Shown here one piece after another: positions 24,151 to 33,376 of a DNA stretch of 64,000 nucleotides. How positions within the stretch are numbered: position 1 is the stretch's first letter; the number at the start of each line of letters is the position of its first letter. The position numbers and the translations under genes are program-made. The DNA comes from Foliamicus sp963666765. GTDB lineage: Bacteria; Pseudomonadota; Gammaproteobacteria; Steroidobacterales; Foliamicaceae. The stretch is from NCBI GenBank assembly GCA_963666765.1, contig OY762933.1, forward strand, positions 1,302,001 to 1,366,000. The letters run 5' to 3'. A model generated the notes under the pieces. It made no database searches and was not told where the DNA came from. It was given only the letters and a program-made list of their open reading frames with translations.

Positions 24151-25917
24151 ATGGCCAACGCAGCGAAGCGCAGTCAGCAGTACATTATGGAGGTCACGTC
24201 GCTAGGGCCCTATTTCAAGGCGCTCGGCAAGCTCACTTTCCCGTTCTTTCGGTCGGACCAGCGCCACTATGCCTGGGGTTACCTCATTGGCTGGTTCGTG
24301 GCAATGATCCTGACGATAGGTGCAGTCATCGCGCTTGTGCAATGGTCGAAGGAGTTTTTCGACCTGCTGGAGGCCCGGGATGTCGCACAGTTCCCCGCCC
24401 TGATCGTCAAGTTGTTTGTCATTCTTACGGCCGTATCACTAATGTCGATGTTCGAGGTGTTTTTCCTGCAGATGTTCGAGTTTCGCTGGCGGATGTGGCT
24501 ATCGTTGCAGTTCTTCGATACTTACCTGGATGACCAGCGATTCCAGACGCTGGAACTCCGCGACTATGGTATCGACAACCCGGACCAGCGCATTGCGGTG
24601 GATATTCGGGACCTGGCATTCAACACGATCTCGCTGGGACAGGGATTCGTCCGCAACACGCTGAACGGAATATCGTTCATCAGTGTTCTCTGGGCCGCAT
24701 CGGGGACCTTTCAGTTCGCTGTGGGGGCATCCACATATGCGATCCCCGGTTATCTCGTCTGGGTTGCCCTTGTTTACATCGCACTGGTTACCTGGGTCGG
24801 TTACCGTATCGGTAAGCCGCTGATTGCGTTGCAAGCAGAACGGCAAAGGGTTGAGGCTGATCTTCGCTTCACACTCATTGGTGTCCGGGAAGATGCTGAG
24901 TCAATCGCGCTGATTGGGTCGGAGGGTCGAGAACTCAGACGGCTTCAGAACCTGTTCGGGCACATTCGAAGGAACTGGTACCAGATAGTCCGGGTACAGG
25001 CCGGGTTCGTCGGTTTCCAGCAATTGTCCGGCCAGGTTGGCGGCATTGTGACACACATTGCCAATGCGCCTCGATACCTGTTGGGCCAGGTGACGCTCGG
25101 CGGCATGGTGCAGGCACAACAGGCCTTCGGCCAGCTCTACGTGTCCCTGGGGTGGTTCCTTCAGGTTTTCCCGGCAATTGCCTCCTGGAAGGCAAGTGTC
25201 GATCGCGTGCTCACATTAGAAAGAGCAATGAATGCGGCGTCGAAAGACCGCGCCGCATCAAGACTGACAATCGAACGAAATAATGGAGACCTGGTGCGGG
25301 CTGAAGGTCTGTCGGTCTCCCTGCCCGATGGGTCGGCGTTAATGGATGCAACGGACCTGGAGATTTCTGCCGGGGAATCGGTACTGATCTCAGGTGATTC
25401 CGGTAGTGGCAAGACTACACTCTTCAAGGCGTTATCCGGCCTGTGGCCGTGGGCCGACGGGAAGGTCACGTTACCGGCCGATTCGACAATGTTCTTCCCT
25501 CAGGCTACCTACTTTCCTGTCGGCACCCTGGCCGATGCAATCTGCTATCCGGATAGCCCGTCCGAGTTCGAGCAGGATCAACTCGAGGCAGCGATGCAAG
25601 ATTGCAAGCTCGAACATCTGATTGCTCGTCTCGATTCGACGGAGTCGTGGTCACAGGTGCTGTCCGGCGGTGAGCAGCAGCGGGTTGCCGTAGTGCGGGC
25701 GTTACTTCGTCAGCCGCAGTTCCTGTTTCTCGATGAGTCGACCGCTTCGCTGGATGTAGAAACAGAGAAAGAAATTTATGGTCTGCTCGCGAGGGTGTTG
25801 TCGAATAAGGCGATTATTACTATTGGTCATCGGCCAGAATTGAAAGCGTTGCATCGACGGCACTGGAAACTGTCAGATAAGCATCTGGCCGACGTAGTCG
25901 CATCTGGGATTGTGTGA
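24151..25917 (+). CDS. SbmA/BacA-YddA-like ABC transporter, second copy
   Basis: This 588-residue protein is clearly related to the product of the preceding gene: the same six-helix membrane domain (MFEVFFLQMFEFRWRMWL, YGIDNPDQRIAVDI) and a C-terminal ATPase with Walker A GDSGSGKT (residues 415-422), signature LSGGEQQR and Walker B FLFLDEST. The ATG directly follows the TGA of the first copy with no spacing, so the two proteins are made together and probably form one transporter with two different halves. It ends the island operon. Direction of transport cannot be proven from sequence; family members are importers. Confidence 0.92.
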   Translation: MANAAKRSQQYIMEVTSLGPYFKALGKLTFPFFRSDQRHYAWGYLIGWFVAMILTIGAVIALVQWSKEFFDLLEARDVAQFPALIVKLFVILTAVSLMSMFEVFFLQMFEFRWRMWLSLQFFDTYLDDQRFQTLELRDYGIDNPDQRIAVDIRDLAFNTISLGQGFVRNTLNGISFISVLWAASGTFQFAVGASTYAIPGYLVWVALVYIALVTWVGYRIGKPLIALQAERQRVEADLRFTLIGVREDAESIALIGSEGRELRRLQNLFGHIRRNWYQIVRVQAGFVGFQQLSGQVGGIVTHIANAPRYLLGQVTLGGMVQAQQAFGQLYVSLGWFLQVFPAIASWKASVDRVLTLERAMNAASKDRAASRLTIERNNGDLVRAEGLSVSLPDGSALMDATDLEISAGESVLISGDSGSGKTTLFKALSGLWPWADGKVTLPADSTMFFPQATYFPVGTLADAICYPDSPSEFEQDQLEAAMQDCKLEHLIARLDSTESWSQVLSGGEQQRVAVVRALLRQPQFLFLDESTASLDVETEKEIYGLLARVLSNKAIITIGHRPELKALHRRHWKLSDKHLADVVASGIV

Positions 25918-26066
25918 GATTTGTCAGACTGAGTGCTACTGAGGGTCTCCTCATGCGACATGGTTCGAATTGTGGGGGAATGGTCAACCCTGCTCTCACC
26001 AGGATAAGAGTAAATCGAAGCTGTTCGGCCGCGACCGCCTTCCGGCCTGTCTGTGATAATATAAAG

Positions 26067-26111
26067 TTTCATATATGAGACATTAGAAAAGTTAAGGTTC
26101 CATATATGATA
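26067..26111. promoter_or_regulatory. Two similar palindromic boxes at the hipB start (operator candidate)
   Basis: TTTCATATATGAGA (26067-26080) and TTCCATATATGATA (26098-26111) share CATATATGA, each nearly palindromic, with centres about 31 bp apart (three helical turns). The second covers the hipB start codon. Such spaced boxes fit autorepression by the HTH antitoxin. Confidence 0.5.
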
Positions 26112-26489
26112 TATAAAAGGAAATCACAACAGCCCGACACAAACGTTCTCCCGTCCGTTCGCCGCGCGCTGGCCAAGCTGGGCGGCGATATTCAAATCGC
26201 GCGGCGGAGGCGGCGCATCCGTCAGCAGAGCTTCGCTGAAAATCTCGGGATCTCGCGCGCCACCATGCACCGGCTCGAGGCCGGCGATCCGGGCGTGTCG
26301 ATCGGCGTGTTGTGTCGGGCCTGCCTGGCGCTCGGCCACCTGGAGGCGTTGCGGACGCTGATCGAGATGCCCGAGCGGGACGCGGCGCTGCTCGCCGACC
26401 CGCCACCGGAGCGCGTCCGGCGTGCCCGGCTGGAGTTGCCGGTCGGGACTCCGTCCCCGGACGCCGACTTCGATCAGGGTCAGTTTTGA
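26106..26489 (+). CDS. hipB: HipB-like HTH antitoxin
   Basis: The 127-residue protein has a Cro/CI-type helix-turn-helix: GGDIQIARRRRRIRQQSFAE followed by NLGISRATMHRLEAGDPGVS. It is longer than typical HipB (about 90 residues) because of a Pro/Arg-rich C-terminal tail. AAGG lies eight bases before ATG 26106. The stop overlaps the ATG of the HipA-like gene, a standard toxin-antitoxin layout. It should bind the boxes around its own start. Confidence 0.85.
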   Translation: MIYKRKSQQPDTNVLPSVRRALAKLGGDIQIARRRRRIRQQSFAENLGISRATMHRLEAGDPGVSIGVLCRACLALGHLEALRTLIEMPERDAALLADPPPERVRRARLELPVGTPSPDADFDQGQF

Positions 26490-27820
26490 TGACCCGCAAC
26501 ACGCCTGCCAAGCGCCGGGTTCCCGTTGTCCTTGGAGAGAGCCGGATCCCGGTCGGCCTGCTGGTGTTCGAGTCGCGCGGAACCAAGCAGGGGTCGGCAT
26601 TCCGCTACGCCGACAGCTGGCTTGACCGCAGCGACAGTTTCGCCTTGTCGCCGCAAATGCCGCTGAGTAGCGGCTGGACGCATCACTGGAGCGTCGGCAA
26701 GGAAAAGCACGGGGCGTTGCCGGGTCCTGTGTCGGACTGCGCGCCGGACGCCTGGGGGCGCGGTCTGATCACAGCCCGCCTGGGGTACCCGCCGTCCGAA
26801 CTGGAGGCACTGCTGGCGGTCAACGATACGACTCGGATGGGGGCGCTACGGTTTCTGGACGAAGCCGGCGAACCGATGTCGAGAGTCTCCACGCCCGTCC
26901 CGCACGCGGCCCGGCTGCCGGACATCCGGGCATTTTGCCAGGCCGCCGAGACCGGCTCCCCCGAAGCGGTCCGCGAAGCCGCCAGAAAACTGCGCGGCAC
27001 CGGCGACAGCCTGGGCGGCGCACGCCCGAAGTCCGACTTCATTCATCGCGACGGCACGCTGTCCTTGGCCAAATATACGTCCGAGCGCGACACGCTGCCG
27101 GTAGCGCGCATGGAGGTGGCTACGCTCCATCTCGCCAAGGCCGCCGGCCTGCGCGCTTCCGAAGCGCATCTCGCATTGCCGGCCGAACGCTACCCGGTGG
27201 CGCTGATCCGGCGCTTCGACCGCACTGGCGCCCGGCGCAGGCATTATGTGTCGGGGCGCAGTTTCCTCGGTGAAGAAGCCGCGCAGAACGCGTACTACAC
27301 CGAGCTGGTCGAACGCATGTCGAGTGAGTGCGCAGAGGCGTTTCTCGACGAAACGCGCGAGTTGCACGGCCGGATCCTCTACATGATCCTGGTCAGCAAC
27401 ACCGATGACCACATGAAGAACCACGGATTTCTGTACACCGGCCGGGGCTGGGTCCTGTCGCCGATGTTCGACGTCAACCCGCAGCCACACCGCGAGCGTC
27501 AGATGAAAACCGGTATCAGCCCGCTCAGCGGCTTCGAGCCGTCGATCGAGGCGTCGATCGAGGCGGCGCCGTTTTTTGAGATCAGCAGGGACGAAGCCCG
27601 CAAGCGGGCGCTGGACATGGCGAAGGTCATCCGCGACCGGTGGCGGGAGCATTGCCGCCGCCAAGGCATGACGAACGAACAGATTGCCGCCTGCAGATCG
27701 GCCTTCGAACATCCGGAAATGGATGTGGCGCTCAATCTCGGCCCGGCGCGCGCTGCGGCGCCCGGGATCCATGCGGCGCAGGAGGAGAGGGCGGCGGCGG
27801 AAAACGCTCCCGGCGGATAG
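26489..27820 (+). CDS. hipA: HipA-like serine/threonine kinase toxin
   Basis: Starting at ATG 26489 the protein has 443 residues, the usual HipA length; an ORF extension to 26312 only covers the antitoxin gene. The N-terminal subdomain (VPVVLGESRIPVGLLVFE) and the kinase core are visible: GGARPKSDF (substrate and ATP binding), the catalytic motif NTDDHMKNHGF and the metal-binding SPMFDVNP. HipA kinases phosphorylate targets such as glutamyl-tRNA synthetase and cause growth arrest. The pair is probably a hipBA toxin-antitoxin system of the broader HipA-like group. Confidence 0.88.
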   Translation: MTRNTPAKRRVPVVLGESRIPVGLLVFESRGTKQGSAFRYADSWLDRSDSFALSPQMPLSSGWTHHWSVGKEKHGALPGPVSDCAPDAWGRGLITARLGYPPSELEALLAVNDTTRMGALRFLDEAGEPMSRVSTPVPHAARLPDIRAFCQAAETGSPEAVREAARKLRGTGDSLGGARPKSDFIHRDGTLSLAKYTSERDTLPVARMEVATLHLAKAAGLRASEAHLALPAERYPVALIRRFDRTGARRRHYVSGRSFLGEEAAQNAYYTELVERMSSECAEAFLDETRELHGRILYMILVSNTDDHMKNHGFLYTGRGWVLSPMFDVNPQPHRERQMKTGISPLSGFEPSIEASIEAAPFFEISRDEARKRALDMAKVIRDRWREHCRRQGMTNEQIAACRSAFEHPEMDVALNLGPARAAAPGIHAAQEERAAAENAPGG

Positions 27821-28026
27821 CCGGGACGTTCGCTACGGCTGCATCTAGCGCGGGAGATCGTCTTATCGGAGAGTATCGCCATCACCTGGCCGCTTCTCAA
27901 CCCCAGACAGCCAAACCACCTATCCCTTACTGGACAACGGCTCTCATGTGTTGCACTTCATAGTGGGACGGGCATGTTCATTTAATGTAGGTAATCATTC
28001 ATTTTCTGAAGAATAACCAACATTCT

Positions 28027-29194
28027 ATGAGCAGATTACTGCAACGTCCCGACCTTATGGCCGCGATCCGAAAAGGCTTGGACGAGTCGCTGGTCGTAGC
28101 CCTTTTGGGCGCGCGCCAAGTGGGCAAGACTACCCTTGCACACCAGGTCATGAAGGTCCGGGAAGGACCTTCCACACTCTACGACCTGGAGACGGCCGCG
28201 GCGCGCGAAGCGCTTTCCACTGCGCCGAAAACCCTCTTGCGGGAAAGCCGGGGCCTGATCGTCATCGACGAGGTCCAGCGCTTGCCGGAACTGTTTGCCA
28301 CCTTACGGCCCCTGTGCGACGATCCGAAACGCCAGGCCCAATTCCTGCTTCTGGGTAGCGCTTCCCTGGATCTTATTTCAGGGCGTGTCCGAATCGCTGG
28401 CCGGGCGCATCCGGTTTGTTGATGTCAGCGGCTTTTCCATGCAGGAGACCGGCGCCGGGAACCAGACCCGGCTGTGGATGCGCGGAGGGTTCCCGCGCGC
28501 CTATCTGGCGGAGACCGAAAAAGCCTGGTGGCGCTGGATCGAGTCCTTCTCGCAGACCTTTCTCGATCGGGACATTCCAGCGCTGGCGGCACGTGTGCCT
28601 CCTGCAGCGTTGGGTCGTTTCTGGCGCATGCTCGCCCATTTTCATGGCCAGACCTGGAATGCATCGGAACTGGCCCGATCGATGGACGCAAGCGAGCGCC
28701 ATGTCAACCAATACCGCGACCTGCTGGCGGGCGCGTTCATGGTACGGGTGCTGCCGCCCTGGTTCGAGAATCTGGGGAAACGGCTCATCAAGAGTCCAAA
28801 GGTGTATTTGCGCGACAGTGGCATCCTGCACTTTCTCCTGGGCCTGCAATCCCAAACGGAGTTGGCCATGAATCCGCGCTATGGCGCCAGCTGGGAGGGC
28901 TTTGCTCTTGAACAGACATTGATCGCCCAAGGATCCCGTGATTCCTATTTCTACCGTACCCAGCGCGGCGCCGAACTGGACCTGCTGCTGCTGCGCCACG
29001 GCCGGCGTTGGGGGTTCGAATTCAAGTGCACGGACGCTCCCAGAACCACCCGTTCCATGCACATTGTCAAGAAAGACTTACAGCTTGACCACCTGTGGGT
29101 GCTCTATCCGGGCGAGCAGGAATATCCTTTGACGGAATCCATCACCGCATTCCCCTTGCGTGATATCGGCAAGCTTGTGCTGGAGCCTGCATGA
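28027..29194 (+). pseudogene. AAA+ ATPase with DUF4143 domain, frameshifted
   Basis: The first part (28027-28422) has Walker A GARQVGKTTLAHQ, Walker B LIVIDEVQRLP and sensor-like LLGSASLDLISG. The rest (SESLAGRIRFVDV, WWRWIESFSQTFLDRDIP, then the DUF4143 and C-terminal nuclease-like part with ELDLLLLRHGRRWGFEFKCTDAP) continues in another frame to 29194. One extra C near 28384 (after CAGGG) explains the break. Without it the protein would have about 388 residues, a normal length. The function of this family is poorly known. Either a recent mutation or a sequencing error is possible. Confidence 0.8.
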
Positions 29195-29222
29195 GGGGGC
29201 GGAACGAGGTTTGCCGCAATCG

Positions 29223-30233
29223 TCAATGAAACTGGACAATCCCCGCGAGGCATTTGGGGGCGATGGTCACGCGGGCGAGGATGTCTCCATCCTCCAGCGA
29301 CAGCCTGACCACCTCGCCGGTGAACCAGTTGGCGGCATAGGCCGTCTCTCCATTGAGGCCCGGCGCCACCAGCGCCCAGCCGAATCCGTCTAAAGGAAAA
29401 CTGGCGACCTCCTCGCCGGACTCCGTCAGCACAATGACCCTGGTGCCCAGGGGCAGGACAAACCGGTCGTCCTTCAAGTGCTCCACGTCGAACATCATGG
29501 CCGGCGGTGCGCCGGGGGGCGCTTCGGGCAGGGTCATCAGATCGGCCAGCTGGCTGCCCGCCTGCAGGTCGAAACGCATAAGCCTTGGGCCGGTCTCGGA
29601 GGTATAGACAAGGGTGCGACCGTCGGAAGCGAGCGTGGTGTGGGTGGCGCCCATACTGCCGCTGACGCCACCGTGCACCTCGGGAATGAACGTTCGGACC
29701 AGTTTTTCCCCGGCGTCGTATTCGTGGATTTCCCCATGTCCGACACTGTCCGGATCGTCAGGCAGATAGGGATAACGGGTGGTGAGCCGTTCCGGCTGGG
29801 CGCTGCCCTTGAGGTACTCGATCAGGACAAAATGCCCGTTGTCGAGAAACTGCACCGAGCCGAAGGGGCGGTCGGCAAATCTTTTCGTCGGCAACAGCGT
29901 GCCATCGGGCTTCACCCGCACCACCAGCCAGGCAAAGCTGTCGAACGCCCAGAGCGTATTGTCGGGCGCGAAGGTGAGACCGCCGACCAGGTGGGAGGTG
30001 TCCTCTATCCAGAGAACACCCTTGAGGTTGAGGTCGGCATCGAACTGCAGGATACGGCCGCGGCCAGCATGATCGTCATCGGGATCGTTCAGCAGCGTCG
30101 CACCGATGAACACATCGCCCCGGGCGAACGGTTGCAGCGTCGATTCCTCCGGTGCGAAATCGAAGGTGGACTGCTCTTCACTCACCGCCACACTCGCTGC
30201 GCAAACCGCGCACACGAGCACCAGCACTCTCAT
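29223..30233 (-). CDS. Exported beta-propeller protein of unknown function
   Basis: This 336-residue protein has a signal peptide (MRVLVLVCAVCAASVAVS) and repeated propeller-like blades (GRILQFDADLNLKGVLWI, GGLTFAPDNTLWAFDS, VVRVKPDGTLLPTKRF, GEVVRLSLEDGDILARV), similar in style to NHL or SMP-30/gluconolactonase-like proteins. No catalytic residues can be assigned. It starts at ATG 30233, overlapping the stop of the upstream gene by four bases, so the two are cotranslated. It is probably periplasmic. Confidence 0.75.
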   Translation of the reverse strand: MRVLVLVCAVCAASVAVSEEQSTFDFAPEESTLQPFARGDVFIGATLLNDPDDDHAGRGRILQFDADLNLKGVLWIEDTSHLVGGLTFAPDNTLWAFDSFAWLVVRVKPDGTLLPTKRFADRPFGSVQFLDNGHFVLIEYLKGSAQPERLTTRYPYLPDDPDSVGHGEIHEYDAGEKLVRTFIPEVHGGVSGSMGATHTTLASDGRTLVYTSETGPRLMRFDLQAGSQLADLMTLPEAPPGAPPAMMFDVEHLKDDRFVLPLGTRVIVLTESGEEVASFPLDGFGWALVAPGLNGETAYAANWFTGEVVRLSLEDGDILARVTIAPKCLAGIVQFH

Positions 30234-30613
30234 GCTGATGGAGGTTCATGCTTTTCCCGGGTGGCGGAAATGATGCGGAAGACCCGCTCGAGCATGCCCG
30301 CGCGCCAGGCTTCCCGTTCGTCTTCCACGTCTTCGTCCGGCGCGTAGTTTTCGATTTCTTCCGGCGTGGCGACTTTCCCCTGGGCCGCAAGCCGTTCATG
30401 GGTGTCGAGCCGTTCCTTGACGACAGACACCTCTCCGACCAGGGCCACGATCATGGCCAACAGCTTGTCGGAGTCCGGTGAGTCCAGGAAAAAGGGCCTG
30501 CGCCCCTTGGCTACCCGTTGCCTCTGTTTTCCGTTCCCGTCCGCCAGCGTACGTCCCCCTGCCCGATTGAACGGGTTGTTTCCTGCGTTTTTCGAGGGGT
30601 AGTATAGGTCCAT
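30230..30613 (-). CDS. Hypothetical charged protein
   Basis: The 127-residue protein from ATG 30613 has a basic N-terminal part, a hydrophobic/valine-rich centre (DKLLAMIVALVGEVSVVKER) and an acidic region (YAPDEDVEDEREAWR), giving a helical protein without a signal peptide. The same frame stays open to 31051, but that part lies opposite the methyltransferase gene and is unlikely to be coding. It overlaps the beta-propeller gene by four bases. I do not recognise the family. Confidence 0.6.
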   Translation of the reverse strand: MDLYYPSKNAGNNPFNRAGGRTLADGNGKQRQRVAKGRRPFFLDSPDSDKLLAMIVALVGEVSVVKERLDTHERLAAQGKVATPEEIENYAPDEDVEDEREAWRAGMLERVFRIISATREKHEPPSA

Positions 30614-30652
30614 GGCCCTGACGGGGCCAGGGACACGTTTCGGAGAGCAAAT

Positions 30653-31768
30653 ATGCGCAACAACTCGGACCACGCCATGTTTCCGGAAGCCACCCACGAC
30701 GAGCAGTCGGCCCAGAGTTTCATCAGAACCCTGAGGGTGTTCGCCACCCGCAATTTTCATGAAGGCAACAACGCGATCATTGCCGAGAAGCTCCTGTCCC
30801 CACGCCAGGACCGGTCCTGTCCATCGCGCAAGGAATTGCGCGCAGCCCTGGAGGACGAGCCGCACAACAAGTGGTGGAGTTCCATGATGCGGACCACGCA
30901 GGAAGTTCTGTATGACACGGTAGGCCCCAGCATCGAACGACAGCTTCCGGAGCTCATCGACAGGGCCAGGTCCTTCAGGGGCACTCTGGGATCGCTGACC
31001 CTGGATGACAGCGTCGAAATGCCGCCTTACCTGGCGGCCGTGGACGTTCACTGCAAACCCGGAAGTTATCAGCAGGAAATGAGCGAAGACGATGTCTTCG
31101 CCGGGGCTGAGTTCGACCGCACCTACCGGCTCTATTCCATGGGCGGCCTGGGCCCCAACCTGGATGGCATGGGCCGGACGCTAATCGCCTGGATGAAGGA
31201 TCATTTCAGCGATGCCGGGCCGCGGCGGATCCTCGATATGGGCTGCACGGTGGGCCACTCCACCCTGCCCTACTGCGATCACTTCCCTGATGCGGAAATG
31301 CACGCCATCGACGTGGCGGCCACTTGCCTTCGCTATGGCCATGCCCGCGCCGTCGCCATGGGCAAGGAAGTCCATTTCTCCCAACAGAACGCGGAACACA
31401 CCAACTTCGACGACGGGAGTTTCGATCTCATCGTCTCTCATGCGCTCCTGCACGAAACCTCGCGCCGGGCGATCCGCGCCATCCATAAAGAGTGCCATCG
31501 CTTGCTGGCGCCAGGCGGCCTGATGATCCACATGGACAACATCGTGCCCGACAAGCCTTTCGAAAAGTACTATTGCGACTGGATGGCAAGGTACAACAAC
31601 GAGCCCTATATGGGTGCGCTGCAGGACGAGGATATGGTCGGGATCTGTGAGCAGGCCGGGTTTGACAGGGACAATGTCCAGCTGGGTGAAGGGCTTCCCG
31701 CGTTCCGGGACAAGTCCATAAAGGAGAAGACGGTTTACGGAAACCTGATGGTTTGCGCCCGGAAGTAG
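30653..31768 (+). CDS. Class I SAM-dependent methyltransferase, paralogue of the 3255 gene
   Basis: The 371-residue protein has an N-terminal region of about 185 residues of unknown fold followed by a Rossmann methyltransferase: LDMGCTVGHST near residue 196, HAIDVAATCLRYGHARAV, SFDLIVSHALLHE and LAPGGLMIHMD. The GCTVGHS and FSQQNAEHTNFDDGSFD motifs closely follow ACSVGQS and FSQRLVENTGYEDNSFD of the gene at 3255, so these are paralogues with the same layout. The ribosome site GGAGAG lies before ATG 30653. The substrate is unknown. Confidence 0.85.
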   Translation: MRNNSDHAMFPEATHDEQSAQSFIRTLRVFATRNFHEGNNAIIAEKLLSPRQDRSCPSRKELRAALEDEPHNKWWSSMMRTTQEVLYDTVGPSIERQLPELIDRARSFRGTLGSLTLDDSVEMPPYLAAVDVHCKPGSYQQEMSEDDVFAGAEFDRTYRLYSMGGLGPNLDGMGRTLIAWMKDHFSDAGPRRILDMGCTVGHSTLPYCDHFPDAEMHAIDVAATCLRYGHARAVAMGKEVHFSQQNAEHTNFDDGSFDLIVSHALLHETSRRAIRAIHKECHRLLAPGGLMIHMDNIVPDKPFEKYYCDWMARYNNEPYMGALQDEDMVGICEQAGFDRDNVQLGEGLPAFRDKSIKEKTVYGNLMVCARK

Positions 31769-31793
31769 TCAGACAAACAAGCCTTCCTTCCCG

Positions 31794-33368
31794 TTACAGC
31801 AGCGACCAGGCCAGATCCCTGGCTTCCTGCTCCGTTTCTGCAATTCGATCCTTGGGGATCCGGTCGAGGACATCGAAGGCGTAGAGCGTCCTGCGAATGG
31901 GGTCCCGCAAGCCGAAGACGACGATTTTCGTATCGGTCCGCTTGGCCTGATCGATCAGCAGCGCCAGCAGGTGTGCGGCGCTGTCGTCGAAATGAGTGGC
32001 GCCGGACAGGTCGATAATCACGACCTCGTGATCGCGGATATCCGCGCCGAGCAGGCGGATCAGCTTGCGCGAGGACGACACCGTGAATGAACCGCGAAAG
32101 GCCAGGAGCCCAATGCGCGCTTCGAAGTCGTCGGGGGCCTCGGCGCTGAATGTGGAATCGAGAAGCGGTGTCGAGATTACGCTGTCCAGCTCCAGCGATT
32201 GCAGTTGCGTGGCGTTGACCATGTTCGCGGCGATGACGCCGAACACGATGGCAAAGAGTGGATCGACGAAGATCGTCACGCCCATGATCAGGAGCATGAC
32301 CGTGGAGTGCCGGGCATCCATTCGAGGCGCCTTGAGCAGGAACGAGAAATCGATCAGCTTCCAGCCGACGGCCATGACGATTGCGGAAAGCGCCGCCAGC
32401 GGGAGTGGCGCCGCATAGGGACCGAGTCCGAGGATGAGAACCGCGACAATGACCAGGCAGATCACGCCCGCCACTACGGTCTTCCCGCCGAAGCTGCGCG
32501 ACGTCATCGTGGCTATGGTCCCGCTACCGGGCATGATGCCGACGATTCCCGCCGTGAGGTTGCCCAGCCCCAGACCGAAGAGCTCACGATTGGGATTGTG
32601 CTGGGAACCGGTAAAGCTGTCGGCAATGAGCGCCCACATCAGGGTATAGATGGAACTGATAAGCGCGATAAGCACTGCCGGCCCGACGGCTTTCGGCAGA
32701 AATTCAAGTGACGGCATCTCCAGCAAGGGGACCGGCAGTCCCACCGGGACGGGTCCAAGCGGTTCAACGCCGGGGAAGAACTGCGACATGAGCCAGCCGA
32801 TGCCGACAACCGCCAGGACCGCCGGCAGGTACCGGGCCACCCGGGACGGCCAGGCAAGAATCAACGCCAGACAACATCCGGCCACCAGGAGATCACTCGT
32901 ACCGAGTTCTATCAGCCTGGTAATCTGCGACCAGAGGATCAACACACCGATGCCCGACATAAACCCCGCCAGCACGATGTGCGGGATGTAGGACACAAAA
33001 CGGCCGACGCCGGCGAGTCCAAGGGCGATCTGGATGGCCCCGGCCATCACGATGATCAACGCCAGCTGCGGCAGGGAAAACTGGTCACCCACCAGAAGTG
33101 TCACGGTGATGACCGCAAGCACGGCGCTGGGACCGCTGACGAGCGCTCGGGTGCCGCCGAAAAGGGCGGCGATTATCCCCACGAATACGCCACACCAGAG
33201 GCCTGCCAGGGGACCCATGCCGGAGATGACTCCGAGCGCCATGGCGTTCGGAACATAGGATGCGGACAGCGTGACGCCGGCCCGCAGGTCGGCCCAGAAA
33301 ACAGCGCGCGCGTACGGCGGGCGCTTCTCGTTACGCAGGCCGCTCAGGATGTGGCGCAGAACCGGCAC
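31794..33368 (-). CDS. SulP-family anion transporter with STAS domain
   Basis: This 524-residue membrane protein has the SulP signature region (DLRAGVTLSASYVPNAMALG) and about 12-14 membrane helices, then a cytoplasmic STAS domain from about residue 415 (VVIIDLSGATHFDDSAAHLL). Family members carry sulfate, bicarbonate or dicarboxylates. It is the last gene of a minus-strand group with a PQQ dehydrogenase eight bases upstream. Because a sulfite dehydrogenase is encoded elsewhere in the window, sulfate is possible, but the sequence does not decide the substrate. Confidence 0.9.
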   Translation of the reverse strand: MPVLRHILSGLRNEKRPPYARAVFWADLRAGVTLSASYVPNAMALGVISGMGPLAGLWCGVFVGIIAALFGGTRALVSGPSAVLAVITVTLLVGDQFSLPQLALIIVMAGAIQIALGLAGVGRFVSYIPHIVLAGFMSGIGVLILWSQITRLIELGTSDLLVAGCCLALILAWPSRVARYLPAVLAVVGIGWLMSQFFPGVEPLGPVPVGLPVPLLEMPSLEFLPKAVGPAVLIALISSIYTLMWALIADSFTGSQHNPNRELFGLGLGNLTAGIVGIMPGSGTIATMTSRSFGGKTVVAGVICLVIVAVLILGLGPYAAPLPLAALSAIVMAVGWKLIDFSFLLKAPRMDARHSTVMLLIMGVTIFVDPLFAIVFGVIAANMVNATQLQSLELDSVISTPLLDSTFSAEAPDDFEARIGLLAFRGSFTVSSSRKLIRLLGADIRDHEVVIIDLSGATHFDDSAAHLLALLIDQAKRTDTKIVVFGLRDPIRRTLYAFDVLDRIPKDRIAETEQEARDLAWSLL

Positions 33369-33376
33369 GATTCCGG

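Noticed and set aside
25960..25975. GGTTCGAAT after the island as a copy of the tRNA-Ala 3' end (attachment site)
   Set aside because: Only nine bases match, in the T-loop part shared by most tRNAs, and no integrase gene is present.
26312..26488. N-terminal extension of the HipA-like protein
   Set aside because: It lies within the hipB gene in another frame and is Ala/Arg/Gly-rich; the ATG overlapping the hipB stop is the sensible start.
31794..33368. Possible link of SulP to sulfite oxidation as one sulfate pathway
   Set aside because: The genes are 23 kb apart and SulP substrates vary widely; kept only as a possibility in the feature text.
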